A stretch of DNA of 64,000 nt from Reticulitermes lucifugus (taxonomy: Eukaryota; Arthropoda; Insecta; Blattodea; Rhinotermitidae), in NCBI GenBank assembly GCA_026260175.1, contig JAKCWW010000419.1, positions 18,081 to 82,080 on the forward strand. The letters are read 5' to 3'. Positions 24,161-36,854 of this stretch are shown here, in pieces. Every line of letters begins with the position of its first letter. Positions within the stretch are counted from its first letter, which is position 1. A model generated the notes under the pieces. That model saw only the letters and a list, made by a program, of their open reading frames with translations, was not told where the DNA came from and made no database searches. Both the position numbers and the translations under genes were made by a program.

Positions 24161-24540
24161 GTCGTACAAAGAAGAAGATAAAGAAACTCGTCCATCTTAT
24201 CAAGATCGTAATCGTGATTGCAATTATCTGCCTGAAGATTGTCAAGTTGCTATACGTGTTCGGGAAACTGCTAGAATTCAAGATGGTAATCCTGGTAGGT
24301 ATCAATACCCTGATTAACGTGGTGAAACTGTTCTTGGATTGGAAAAAGAGCAAGGACCCGCACAACGTCGTGCATTACGAAGAGGCGCATCATGAACATA
24401 TCCACGACGGCAATCACTACGCCTCTGGTGATAAGGGCTGGTTGGGGGGGCTCTGGTCCAGGAGCGATATGATTGGGGGCCGGTCCCTCACCCACCCACA
24501 CGACCTGGCGTATTCGGCACACAAACCATTTCCACAGTAA
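24161..24540 (+). CDS. Osiris-like terminal exon B (orphan or alternative)
   Basis: Acceptor TTCCTCTCTGTTGATAG at 24160; coding in phase 1 to TAA at 24538-24540, giving 126 residues. It starts GRTKKKIKK, then hydrophobic/basic helices (VIVIAIICLKIVKLLYVFGK, VILVGINTLINVVKLFLDW), HYEEAHHEHIHDG, DKGWLGGLWSRS, and ends HDLAYSAHKPFPQ. It is closer to the last exon of gene A (shared KLLY-FGK, INT-INV, GLWSRS) than to gene C. Unlike A, it has a single terminal motif and no repeats. Third codon positions are far richer in C/G than in A. No exon 1 or 2 was found in the 6 kb upstream, so it is either an alternative last exon of gene A or the remnant of a tandem copy. Poly(A) signals AATAAA occur at 24643-24648 and 24662-24667. 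Confidence 0.8.
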
Positions 24541-26324
24541 CAAACCGAGACGCTACATGCAGCGGTCACACAGAACAGTTGCATGGTTATAGTGCGTGTA
24601 TAGGTGCAGCTTACATCAGGAAAGCAACACAAGACATATGGCAATAAAAATAATAACGGTGAATAAAGAAGTTAATGCGTGTGTATATGATAAATTGGAT
24701 GAAGTGAATATGTAGATACATACAACTGCATGCTTCATTTAATGAAGCTATAAAACTAAACTTCAAAACAACATTGGGGGGAAGGGGGGTGGTTTTAATG
24801 TTACACATTATTGCATGTATACCGGCAAAAATTTTGGAAGTGAAAAGTAAGGTATGAGAAAGAATGATGATAAGTGAAGCCTGCATCCATGCGGTTCATC
24901 GTAACACTGTTCGTGGTCACCTTGGGAAGCAGATCGGAAATGAGAAAACAAGAAATTAACTACAATGTGCACAGATTAAATAGTTTCAAAAGAAAACATC
25001 TAAACTGAAGACAGAATGAAGACAGAATGCATGAAAACAGAAGTGGTAAAACTGCATACACATACGAGAATTTTCCAAGACAAACATGCCCAGAGTATCT
25101 AAAAATATATGCACGAATTAGTAAGAAAAGTACACGTTCCCAATTCATAGACATGTGGTATCTGGCGTGTCACATGGGTTCAATATTAAAAATTGTCAAA
25201 CACACGGACGTTTAATCCAGACACGATGGTCAGCGGGCTACTTTAGGGGTTTAACCAGTCCTTTTGTGGGTGGGGTTTGGATTTATGCCCTTTGAACAAG
25301 AAGGGAACAACAGTGTTCTTTGCTGGCCTGTAAGGTGCACGGGCTGCGAAAGGAAAGGTGGGCTTTCAGCTCCTGATTTTAGCCTGTCGCCCGGCTCAGT
25401 GGCGGGACGACTGGTGGACTTTCAGCTGCTGACGGCAAGGAGCGTGACAAGCTGGAGGTTTCGTCAGGCCGGAGGCATGGAGGAATATATGTCGGCCAGT
25501 GAAAGAGAGGCACGGCCGACACAATTAAACTAACGCTATCTCTTAAGTGCATACCATATTCCTTCAAGCCACATTATGTTCCTAACATGGACAATGAATA
25601 TATTCATTAAAAGGTGTATCCAGTTTTAGACACTGTATAATCAGTCCTAGAAATGTATGGCAATAACAAACGTCAGAACTTCGGAATGGACTTCAAAGCA
25701 TTCCGTCCTGTCACAATAAGAATAAGAAAACTAGCTGATACAGCGGAAAGGGTACTTCAGCTGACCCTATAATCTGAATGCAAGGGCATGAACTAGCGGA
25801 CTGAACACACTATGCATACAAATACAGTTTCATGCACTTGCTTTGCCCTGTCCTTTGATGTGTTGAATACTGATACTATAAAGAATAGTAAATAAAGTTT
25901 GCTAAAATCCAGTCAATGAACTGCTCAAAAGGTGTTTATAGCCACTGAACAAAATTTAAAGTTCAATAAATTCGGACTCACACGCGATAGAAGCAAACCG
26001 TAAACTGCATATGGAAACACAACTCATAAAGTTTCTAACACATTATAATCAGTTTCTACATTTCAACATAAACGTAATATTTCATGATATATCGCCCAAT
26101 CCGATTTTCTAAATAGCTGAAAATTCTTTCCACTTACTGTGTAGTGACTCCATGAATTGCATTTTGGGTCCTGACTCTACGTTTTTTCCAGAGTGTGATA
26201 TTGATGAGTAAACAACAGTGTTAACGTGGCCCCATAAAAGAAAGTCTCAAGCAGACAGGACAAGTTAATGAGGTGGACAAGCATCTACCGACCCACTTGT
26301 CTGCGGAGATGTTATTCAAAACTG

Positions 26325-26400
26325 GCATTTGTAGCGTAGTGGTAGGGAGTGCCGTCTTGCTAGAGTTAGATGTTGTTCGAAAGATTTAATCTTCTTACTT
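26325..26400 (+). repeat. Possible degenerate tRNA-like/SINE head
   Basis: TAGCGTAGTGGTAGGGAGTG resembles a pol III A box, and GTTGTTCGAAAGATTTAATC about 40 bases later a decayed B box. No SINE body or target duplication could be traced. Confidence 0.3.
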
Positions 26401-27143
26401 CAGTGTTAAAGAAGTTTTGCAAAATTTAAAAATAGCTTCCACACTTGACTATTGTTTCTTAATAAGATGCATAATATTTTTATGCATACCGTCTAGATAA
26501 AACTAGATATATGAAGGCGAGACGAAACCAGAAGTCAGTAGGCGAGTATTTGGTCTGTGATTTTTTTCACGACGTTGCCACTATTTCAGACTATGTAGCG
26601 CCAGTGATAAGATAGGTGGTAAGTGATGTGTTGGAAAGGACTCGGAAGGAAATGTTCGTGGCCTTAGATAAGGTACTATTTCGACATTTGCCTGTAAGAA
26701 CTCAGAAAAACTACAAAAATCCTCTCTCAGGATAGCAGACTTCCCAGCCGAATTCGAAATCGGCATATCCCGAGCATATATCTAGGTCGTTACTGGGGCA
26801 GTGGTAATATTATAAGCAATGAACTGTTTGGAAATGTGTCTGAGAACAACACTAATGTGAAGTTCTGCATGGGTAGATAAAAAACAAATAGATGTTTGAT
26901 TGGAAAATCTCTTGGCAAAATGACACCTAGTAGACAGTAGGTCAAATGAACGGTTGTGATACTAGCGGTGGGTTGTGCGAGTTCTATGTGCTTTCAAATG
27001 TCAGCATGTCTCAAGGGGTCCTCCCAGATCTCTTGAAGCATGGCCCGAAAACTGAAATTTAGCAAGAGTGAATCCTAAGTATACATGTATATATAAAGTC
27101 ACCAACATGAGTGGCATAATGTTACATTAATTTAGTTTTAGTT

Positions 27144-27174
<31 letters not shown>

Positions 27175-27176
27175 TT
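27144..27176. repeat. (TTTA)n microsatellite
   Basis: About eight TTTA units. Confidence 0.9.
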
Positions 27177-29439
27177 CAACACGCAATCTTTTAATTTATA
27201 AATGGAAAAACAAGGCCTAATAAAATACAAATTTTTCTTGGCTGAGGTTAGGTACCTATTTAGCATTAATAATTTGTGTTACCAGCCATCAAAAATAATT
27301 TGTTCTTAATTAGAACGAATTACAAAATCATAAAAAAACAGAACCCAGAGTTAAGTACAAGGAAGAAGGAATATACAGACTGCCATAATTAATATAGATA
27401 AAGGGCATACACGAAGCAAGTTTACGATCAACTCCAATTTATATATTCTAGACACGAAAAAATAATGAAAACAAGATTTTCGAACTATTTACATAATGAA
27501 GCTAATGTTACTGCAAAACCGATAGGAAAATATTTTACCCTACTTCACCTAATTAGAAATGCCAGCCAACACACAATTCAGCTCCTCAATTTTCCGCTCC
27601 TTCATCACCCTTCACCACCTCAGTACACTTCATGTCCTCTGACAGTGTTCCTTCTACAAAAGTAACGTCACCTCGACACAGACTAAATCGCTTACATTAA
27701 AAGTTTTAAATAGGAAGGTGAATAATATTTAAAATAAGAAATGCTCGTTGTTGACGACTAGCAATAGTATAATAAATTTGTAATCAAAGAAACATTGCAA
27801 GCATATTAATAAAACAAGAAATCTAAGGTTTTATTTTCATGGTTCTTATTCGGGGCTATTACGTGACACAAAAGTGGCTGAATTTATATTTTGAGTGATA
27901 CAGTCCCACTGATGCACAGGTATCCAAAAGGTATTTCCTTCTCATATATGTGAAAATACCAAGCATCAAGGTAACTCACTTAGAGACATTGCCAAATTGC
28001 CATCTTTTATGCAGTTTGTAATGTGTGAATAACAGCATGAGATGGGCAAGTTTCTTGATCACCGGTGGTGTAATATTCCACTTAAAATACTGAACTGTTG
28101 TTGGCAAAGGCACATCAAGTCTTCTTTAATGATTAGTTTTCCGATGTTACTGTTTATAATTTCATCTGTTTAAATACCAAAATTATTTGGTTAGTTAGTT
28201 TATAGTGCCTTGATTTACTTACAATATTACGATGTGCAATTAATTTATTTGAGACTATATCTTATGTCAAAACGTCCGCTAGAGGACCTAATATGTCTTG
28301 CATTATAAATAACGTAACCTTGAAATTATTGTACAATTTCTTGTTTTGTTTCTGCAGATCAGAGTCAACCTGTAAATCATTACACCAATCATGATATTCT
28401 TAACTGTAAGACTGACTTATAGAATAAAAGGTTCAACTGTATTATGGGTATTGTCATTTCTATGCATCGTGTGTATTGGACCACGTTTACAAATATTATT
28501 CACCCGCTGAGGACCATCCTTGTTAATATAAAGTTGCTTACTACCAACACCACAGAAATGTAAGCCGAATAATTTCATTCCAGACAGAAACGACTTCAGT
28601 CGGGTCCCTTTTTAGCCTAATTTCCTTCCTCATAAGGTACCATTTAGGAAGTGTACACTGACATTGTAAGTATTTTGTTTTGTACGCTAGTCTGCAAATC
28701 CTAGTTACAGGGCGGGAATTGATGCTCAGTTCACAGTACGCTCTATTGTAGCTCTATTGCTAGGATACGCAGAAAACACAAATATTTGGAGCATCAGATT
28801 TCCATTTCTGAAACTTGGAATTAAAATTATGTAGATTCTAATTGTACATGCGGTTAAAGGCGATCTGCGCAGAACATTCATACGTGCACAGGCGCAGGTA
28901 GATCGTCCTATTGAGCGGGTGTTAAAATTATCGAAGCTGAACGAAAAAGAAAACCACTGCACAAACATTAGCAAAGTTCTCTAATCTGTACATGTGTACA
29001 GATACACAGACGTAGCGATTTTAAAATAGGAGCTCCCAGGGATGGAAACGCTCCAAGAAGTAAGCTTGTTAGATCAGCATGCCGTCAAAGTGTCTCCGTG
29101 CACGGTACGTTTATAAATGGTACGAGTCGTCCGTGTCTCACAGTAATTAGTATGAACATTGCAAAGCTAGTGGACACACCATCGCCTTACATTATAATTC
29201 CCTACAGTCTGTAATAACAATATGGCGGATGGTTAAACTTGTGAGGTGGGAGCGACACTGACGCTGCTTGCTGTAAGGTCCTGAAATAATGCATGGCAAC
29301 AGAGCGCGGGAAACCATGGTAACTTATTTTTCCGTAACATTTTGGCAGAATATAAACTAACAAGAAGGCAGCAGTGAGCACATAGCCTTTAGCTTCCCGT
29401 TTGCGCCAAAGATGTGAATTTTGTATTGACAACTATCCA

Positions 29440-29795
29440 GCTCCATGGGGCAAAGTTCTTCTTGAGAAGGAACTAATTCTTCGGCTGTTCAAGAAATCCC
29501 TATACTTTATGGAACCTGAAGGTTCATCGACGTGCAAAACAGGCCGCCACGTGTCTCTATCCTGAGTCACATGAATCAAGTCCACACGCTTCCATCCCAT
29601 TTCTTGAAGATACATTTTAACATTATCCTCACATCCACGCTTAGATCTTCCAAGTTGTCTCCTTCCTTCAGGTTTCCCCATCAAAACCCCGCATGCGTAT
29701 CTGTTCTCACCCATATGTGTCACACGCCCCACCCATTTCATTCCCCTTGATTTTATCACCCAAATAGTATTTGATGAGGAGTACAAATTTTACAT
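29440..29795 (-). mobile_element. LINE polymerase C-terminal fragment, copy 1
   Basis: The minus-strand frame reads IKSRGMKWVGRVTHMGENR, then GKPEGRRQLGRSKR, then a Trp-containing QDRDTWRPV block. This is the C-terminal tail MRWAGHVARMG...GKPEGKRPLGRPRRRWEDNIKMDL...QDRDxWRALVN found in abundant arthropod non-LTR retrotransposons (RTE-like). The frame is largely open but 5'-truncated. Confidence 0.75.
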
Positions 29796-29937
29796 AGAGA
29801 CAGTCCACATTACGTAAGGAATATCGTTTGTAACTCAACAATTATGGGAATGCCGAAGACGCGAATCCTTCAGATGCATCTGAGGAATGACATACAAATT
29901 GAACGCTGTTGTAGGAAGTTCTTAATAGGAATGAAAT

Positions 29938-29968
29938 GAAATAATAATAATAATAGTAATAATAATAA
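29938..29968. repeat. (AAT)n microsatellite
   Basis: About ten AAT units with one AGT interruption. Confidence 0.9.
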
Positions 29969-31424
29969 ACATATATAATCTACGCAATGGGAGGATAAGC
30001 TTTATAAGTTTGCCCCTTGCTGCATTCAATATCCATGCCCTATTACTTTATCTAATTCTCAGTACATGACACGGTCTACTTCCATGAAATGTTCCAGTAA
30101 AGGTATTTCATAAAACTGTTTCCACCACTGTGTGAATAAACTTCCTGCGTGTCGAAATATAAAATTCATCTACGTAATACACAAAAATCCAGTTTCTACC
30201 TCACGGACCACAAATACTGCGTCTCAGACACAATGACCAACCTGTTAATGCCTTGTACAGAAATAATCGCAAATTGTTCTGAGAATCCTATGAAACATGT
30301 ATAGAGTATATACCGTGGGGAAAATGCAATTCTTTAACGTTCAAGTAGATGGTGCATATTGTAATCACTGTGTGTATGGGGTTAATATGATTATAAATTT
30401 ATGAAATGCAGAGAAGACACACTTGTGATTTTATATGTGTTTTTTTTTCAACGACAATGCCTGCGGCTTGGATTTTATAGCATCGAATGCCTACATGATT
30501 AATCAGTAATGAATTGCAAAAAGAATGCATAAGAAAGCACGGATTTTGCAACATGAACACTTTTCTGAATGCCATATCTTACTCCACACATGGCATTTGT
30601 ATAAAGTACCCAACATTTTGTCATAATAATACGCAAACACAGTGAAAAATTTTGCAATATTAAAATATAAAGACAGTGAATTCCGTCTCAGTTCGAAAAA
30701 TCTACAAAGATATTTCGGACCTTGAATTTCATAACACTACTTTCCCTCGAAACGTCGGGATCCTATTACCCAATGACGCTAGTCACATCCCGAAAGAACA
30801 AAACTGTCAACACAGGCTTCTAAACACACTTGTACGATAGCTGTAAAATTTTGAATTCGAAATCTTTGATTTTCTTCCAACAAGAAGTTTTAATACTTGA
30901 TTTTACCTTCGTTAGTGCATAAACCCGGAGACATTTTTAAACTTTTACTCATTGACAGTGGGATTAGCATTTTCAGTTCTGCTAAGACCAAACCAGACAT
31001 GTGAACAGATGCTAAATCAGTTCATTTCTTAACCATTGTGACAATATGCTGCATTTTATTATTATTCGTCTTAACGTTATTCTCATATATTCTTCTGCAA
31101 ATTCCAAATGACAGTTTTTAAAGATCTTCATACTGAGGTTACGTACGAAGTTCTTGTCTCCTTCGTCCAAGCTACTGGTATACGATTATGTTGGCCCGCC
31201 CGTTTAGGGTTCAGCTCATCATGCCCTCCTTCATTTCTCTGTCACAGTAAGTTAATATCTATACACAGCATTGTCTAGTAGTGTGTACTAATATGCTCCC
31301 TTTCCCCTTAAAAAAGTCTGGTCTTATATACATATATATATATTAGCACACCGCATGCAATTTATTTTAAAATGGTCCATGGTTCATTTTTACTGCGTAA
31401 TAATATTCTTTCAACTTGCGACTT

Positions 31425-31457
31425 ACCTTCCTTCCTTCCTTCCTTCATTCCTTCCTT
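31425..31457. repeat. (TTCC)n microsatellite
   Basis: About eight TTCC units with one TTCA. Confidence 0.9.
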
Positions 31458-34400
31458 AGCAAGAATGTCACGTCCCATAACCAAAGCACAGCATACAACT
31501 CCAAAACATAAACATTCACGCATAACAATGTTGTGACACCATCTGTGCCAAGATACATCAAAAATCAGTCTTCAAGAACGACACGAAGCACGACAGTTTA
31601 CCGTGGATACAGGACACACAACTGGAAGTCTGGCCCCCGGAGAAAAGACATGCCGCTTTCTAACATTAAATCAAAGGGCTGCGACACGCAATCATTTTCT
31701 CGAGGCAGGGAAACCTAGTGTAATCACTGTGTCCTAGTAGAACATACGACGAACAGCATCCGCAAATCTACCACTTTTTATGTTCTATATTCTAGTGTTA
31801 ATGCGTTAATGCCCTCAGCTGATGAAGGGAGAGATTTCGTCCGACCCCCTGCCTGCACTCGTTTCTTCATCCACAAAATCTCTAAACCATTGCATTATAA
31901 CATGTGTGAAGAGTGCCATCATTTTAAGTAACTTACATGTAAATATTTATTTCCCTGAGTCTGCGAGGCTTTAGCTTCTCACAGTAGTGCTGATAAATAT
32001 TCAAGACGTATGGAAATTTACCAGTCGACACGGTTTCATATCCCCAAAGACTCAAATTTCGTCGTAATGTATTGACTGCGAAGAATAAGGCATGTTATTT
32101 ATTACGAAGAAACTAAAATGCCACTAAGCTTAAAATCATAAAACTGGCAAACAAAGACTTTAATCAGTGCGATAACAAAACGTTGATTATCTTAATCCAT
32201 AACTTCCTATTCATGTCCTACAAAAGTGTGAGGTAATATTTTACTGTCAGAACACAAGAAAAAAATATATTCTATGAAGTCCTTCTTCAAAGATGTTACC
32301 GCCAAACGACAGGGTCAAGTTCGGAAAATAAAATTTACTGCAGTTTAGGGAACGTTATAATAACTCGTTCACAAAGCTACATTACCTTGTGTTACTCACC
32401 TGCAACGTCCCACTTTACTTAGTTCGATATATGTGTTAAAGATATCCTCCCAGTATCACATTAACTTGAAAGGATTGAGGGTCGCACGTTCTGCACAGTC
32501 GATGGCTAAATGTTGTTAAGTTAGCGCTGTATAGGCGTACATCAGACACCTTCGCCATGTTGGTATTGACGAAGAGATGCAACGGAATACTGTAAGTTTC
32601 TGATTAAACGTGACACCGCACATAAGAATTACTTTTGTTCTCTATAAAATTTACGTTATTGTTGACACAGGAGACTAGATTCAAGGAGGAGGCAACATTA
32701 CGGAAAAACTGCAAAAAAGAAACTACAAAAAAGGGCTAAAGAAGGCGATGGATGGAGTCAGATACCGAATTACATGGCTCTGCAGTACTAACAGTGGGGG
32801 GGGGGCGAACTTGACGGCATGTCAGCTACCAATTCATAGGCCCGTTCCTTAATCTGTTCATAATCCGTTTCCATCTCTTCCTCAATTCATACTTCAATCT
32901 TCCTCCCACCCAGCAACCCACCCGTCCGCACTACTCTCTTTACATACACTTAACTGACCATATGCCCATTATCCAACCACGACTTCGCAACACTATTTGG
33001 ATACCTGACACATCTAAATACCTGCAAAATTACAAGCTTCTGGGAAGTGACGGTGTTTATTTTCGTAAAAGCCTAATAAGGTTTCAAAGGAACTTGCTGC
33101 CTCCATTTTCTCGCCTATAAATACTATAGTCGTTAAAGTAGAATATAATGTTTCGTTTCAAGATATTACAATGTAAAAACTGATCGTGAATTTACCTATA
33201 TGAAAAGCGAGCATTTATTCCTCTGTGGGTCGACGTTGATGCAGCTTCCTTACAGATACTTCTTGGACAAAACTAACTACTTGGTGTCTTAAAATTATAA
33301 TTCTCAAGTTCCAACCCCTGACTGTCATCCACGCTGCCTTCACAGTCGTCAACATTTATTATGGAAATCTCTGGAGGTGCACTCAATTTCTCCAATAGAA
33401 ATTAAAATCTTTGAGACCGTTGTGTCAAAAAGTTGATAGCTGATGAGGTGGTTTATAAATTTCCCAATATTTTAAATAATTCCAAGGTTCATCTTCATGC
33501 TTAAAAAAGACCCTTACCATATCTGAAGCCAAATAAATCCAGCCCAATCCCTCGTACTGTATTTCTAAGCTCCTGCAATTTGTGCCTAACCTCCCATGAC
33601 CCGCTCATCTCACAGTTCTTTATTTGTCTGAATGTTTTTACATTACGAGGCAAGCGCAAATTTATAAAGCCCCTCTTCAATATTCTTGTACCTATCTTGC
33701 TACTAGCTAATTCCAAATATTGTTCCTAAACTCCCTCAATATATACGTAGTTGGTTCGAAACGTTTAATTAACTTCACGATAAACCAAGATAAACAAAGA
33801 CATCTTTATTTAAAAAAAAAAAGAAAAGAAAAAAAACTTACTATCCACTTACTAATGACTGAGTGATAAAAACATTTGTGCCTCGACGTATAACCTACTG
33901 TCAACAAGTTTCAATTTCATCTTCCGTAATGACACTTCCTTTCCGTCTTTACTTTTTACGTCCAGCGAATGGCGTTTATCACATTTATGTAGGTCTCTTG
34001 GTCTGGAATTTAGGATGATATTAAGATCAGAGTCGTTCCAACTCTCCTCACGAACAGAGCAAGACTATCAGCTATGAAATTTAAGTAGCTCTTAAGCTGG
34101 GGTAGGGAGAAGGGGCGGTCGATTTACCAGTGACAAAACTGCTTTCTATTGCAACCGAGGGAACATTCAGTGTCAACTATTTTCGCAAACAACACACCAT
34201 GGATCTCGATCTCTAGTGATAAGCAATAACTGACAGTGTTTTGTTTACAATTCAAGATTTGCACAGACTGTGGCTTTAGTCGAAATAGTGTAAGTTACAA
34301 TTTCGAATATAATTAGAATTAGGTGTGTTTGTGTTAAGATTCAAATTTTTTTTTAAATCAACACACTTATTAGACTAATGAAACTGTAACGAGTCTGCGT

Positions 34401-34617
34401 GAATTCGACAAACTTCCATATGTAATTTTCAACAAGGAAAAATAATTACGTTTAAGACATGAGGAAGATCTTCCTCAATTACGAAACTTTTTTAAATAAT
34501 TGAAGTTCCACATCTTATCAAAAGTATGTGCACGATATAAAATATTTATGAGATGAAAACACATTTCATTATTCAATTAAACTATAAATTTAGATAAGTA
34601 TATATATATATATGAAT

Positions 34618-34870
34618 GCCGATCCACAGTCTAAGACGTGGGTCTAAGGTCGCTCGCTTACTGAGATTGTGGGTTCGAATCAACCCTAGGGCATGGATGT
34701 TTGTCTCTTGTGAGTGTTGTGTGTTGTCAGGTAGAGATCTCTGCGACGAGCTGGTCCCTCGTCCAGAGGAGTCCTACCGAGTGTGGTGTGTCTAAAAAGT
34801 GTGTGATCGTGAAGCCTCCAAAAATGAGGCAGCCTAGGCCCCCAAGGGGCTATTGAGCCATTGAAAAAAA
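34618..34870 (+). mobile_element. tRNA-derived SINE, family 1, copy 1
   Basis: The head has a diverged A box and a B box (GTGGGTTCGAATCAACC). The body has ATGGATGTTTGTCTCTTGTG, GTGTTGTCAGGTAGAG and CGTCCAGAGGAGTCCTACCG, with tail GAGCCATTGAAAAAAAA. It is flanked by the direct repeat ATATATGAAT (34608-34617 and 34871-34880), a plausible target-site duplication. The same body occurs inverted at 36027-36286. Confidence 0.8.
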
Positions 34871-36026
34871 ATATATGAATTTCAGTAAACCTATATATTT
34901 AAAGTATAAGTGATTATAAATGACTTTCAGCACATACATCATACACGATATAACATTTCTTGTTTACATTTTTGACGGATATTTAGCTCAAAGGATGGTG
35001 CTTTAGCGCACCGACTTTATAAATTCTTTTTTTTATAAATGTATTTTACGTGACTATATATAATATATTCGATTAAAAAGCAAAGTTCTACAACATCCGG
35101 CAAAGAACGTAGGGAACAAAAGAATCCGGAGAATCGCAGTAAAAAACGAAGCCCATTTACAGGAAAAATAGGATTTCGTCTAATTGTGCCGTCGTTTTCT
35201 GATACATGACGATTAAAATTTCTCACCATAAATCGAGCGACCCAATTAGAATCGCTGTGCTTAGTCCTTTTTACTTTCTGAACACAAGACGATCAACACA
35301 GCCCACAAGCCAAGTAGCCCAAAATTAAATATACCATCATAAAAATCGGATGCAAAAAATTTATGAAGGTGACTTGCTCAATATAGTCTACTCTTCTCGT
35401 TCGTATTATCCAATACAGAATTATGCTAAATATAAAAGAAACCTAACCTCAACGAAGTTTAAACACAAGACCTTCTATCATTTTTCACATGGCAAGGGGG
35501 CTAATTTCGGTTAAGAATGTTGTTAGATGTCAGTAACCTAAGTTCGAAAATGTACTTATAGCACTAAGTTTGTTAAACTATTTAGAAAACTGTAAGACAT
35601 ATGTAAAATGTGTTAATAATGGCTCATACGGTACAAGTACTTCATTCTCCTCCAAAACATCTGTTGGAAATATTTTTCGTTGCGACAGATACGTAGCCAG
35701 TGACGTTCTAGTTGCATGCAGAAAAGCGTGTAGGTCTTGGTGTCAAGTGGAGGTTAAAACTGTCCCATAAACATCAAAATTCTAGCGGCTCGAAACTTTT
35801 TCGTAAAGTTCCCTAATACCACGTACATAAAAAAAACCGTTCAGCGCTTCTCGAGTCGTTACAAGAGTACGAGCGGTCTGACGTTAATAGGCATCCCCAC
35901 AGGTAACCCGACTTGCCAATTTCTTGCAGAATTCCAACCTATTTAACGCATATTTTGGCGCAGAATTATTATTCTCCAAAATGTAATCATTATAAACATT
36001 TTTACGATCAGTAAAAATGATATATA

Positions 36027-36286
36027 TGAATTTTTTGTCTTATGGCTCGACAGCCCTGATTGGGCCTAGGGCCTCCTCTATGATGTTCCTCGATCACACT
36101 CAGACACAACATACGCGATAGGACTCCTCTGGACGAGTGATCGGCCCGTCGCAGAGACCTCTACCTGACAACATACAACACTCAAAAGAGACAGACATCC
36201 ATGCCCCGGCAGGATTCGAACCCCAAATCCCAGCAAGCAAATGGCCGTAGACCCACGCTTTAGACCGCGCGGCCACCGGGATCGGC
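36027..36286 (-). mobile_element. tRNA-derived SINE, family 1, copy 2
   Basis: On the minus strand it starts GCCGATCCCGGTGGCCGCGC (A-box region), then B box GGGGTTCGAATCCTGCC, then the same body as copy 1 (GGATGTCTGTCTCTTTTGAG, GTCCAGAGGAGTCCTATCG) and a CAGGGCTGTCGAGCC 3' end. The candidate target duplication is GATATATA at 36019-36026 and 36287-36294. The better tRNA head suggests it is the younger copy. Confidence 0.8.
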
Positions 36287-36854
36287 GATATATACACACA
36301 GATCAACTTAAAACATCTGGTTAAAAGAATGTGCTAGGTAAACAGGCCTATGCAATAGAAATACAGGGTACGAGCTACTGCACAAAATGTTTTGTATTTA
36401 GGATTGCCCATTAACAAATCTAATTCAGTCCAGGGACAAGAAGCATTCTTGAGAAGCTAAAACTTCCAGCTATTCGAGATGTTCCCTGCATGTTACTAAA
36501 CTCGACGTTTCATTATCGTGTTCGCACCACTCCGCCACTTTTCCCTATCTTCAGCCAGATGAATCCAGTCTGCGCCCACTCAACCTATTTAAAATCAATT
36601 TTAATATTATGTTTCTATCTACGCCTAGTTCTTATTTTCGATTTTCCCACCAAACAACTGTACGCATCTCTCTTCTCCCCCATGCGTGCAACATGTCCAC
36701 TCATCTCATTCTTCTTGATTTGATCGACTTAATACTATATATATATTTACTACGTATCAATAAACTCCTCACTAAGCAATTGTCTCCATCCTCCTCTTAC
36801 TCTTAGGCCAACACATATTACTCAGCGCTGTAATCTCGAACACTTTCAGTCTAT

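Larger units (their letters stand above)
24541..29430. other. Noncoding stretch after exon B
   Basis: No gene supported. It holds a G-rich run at about 24774-24792, an unrecognised GC-richer patch at about 25240-25545 (an 89-codon frame without family resemblance), a possible tRNA-like relic at about 26325-26400 and a TTTA microsatellite. Confidence 0.6.
29796..34607. other. Noncoding stretch with simple repeats
   Basis: No coding block was recognised on either strand. It contains AAT and TTCC microsatellites, a CGAAACGT core at 30748-30755 and 33757-33764, and a G-run near 32795-32804. Confidence 0.6.
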
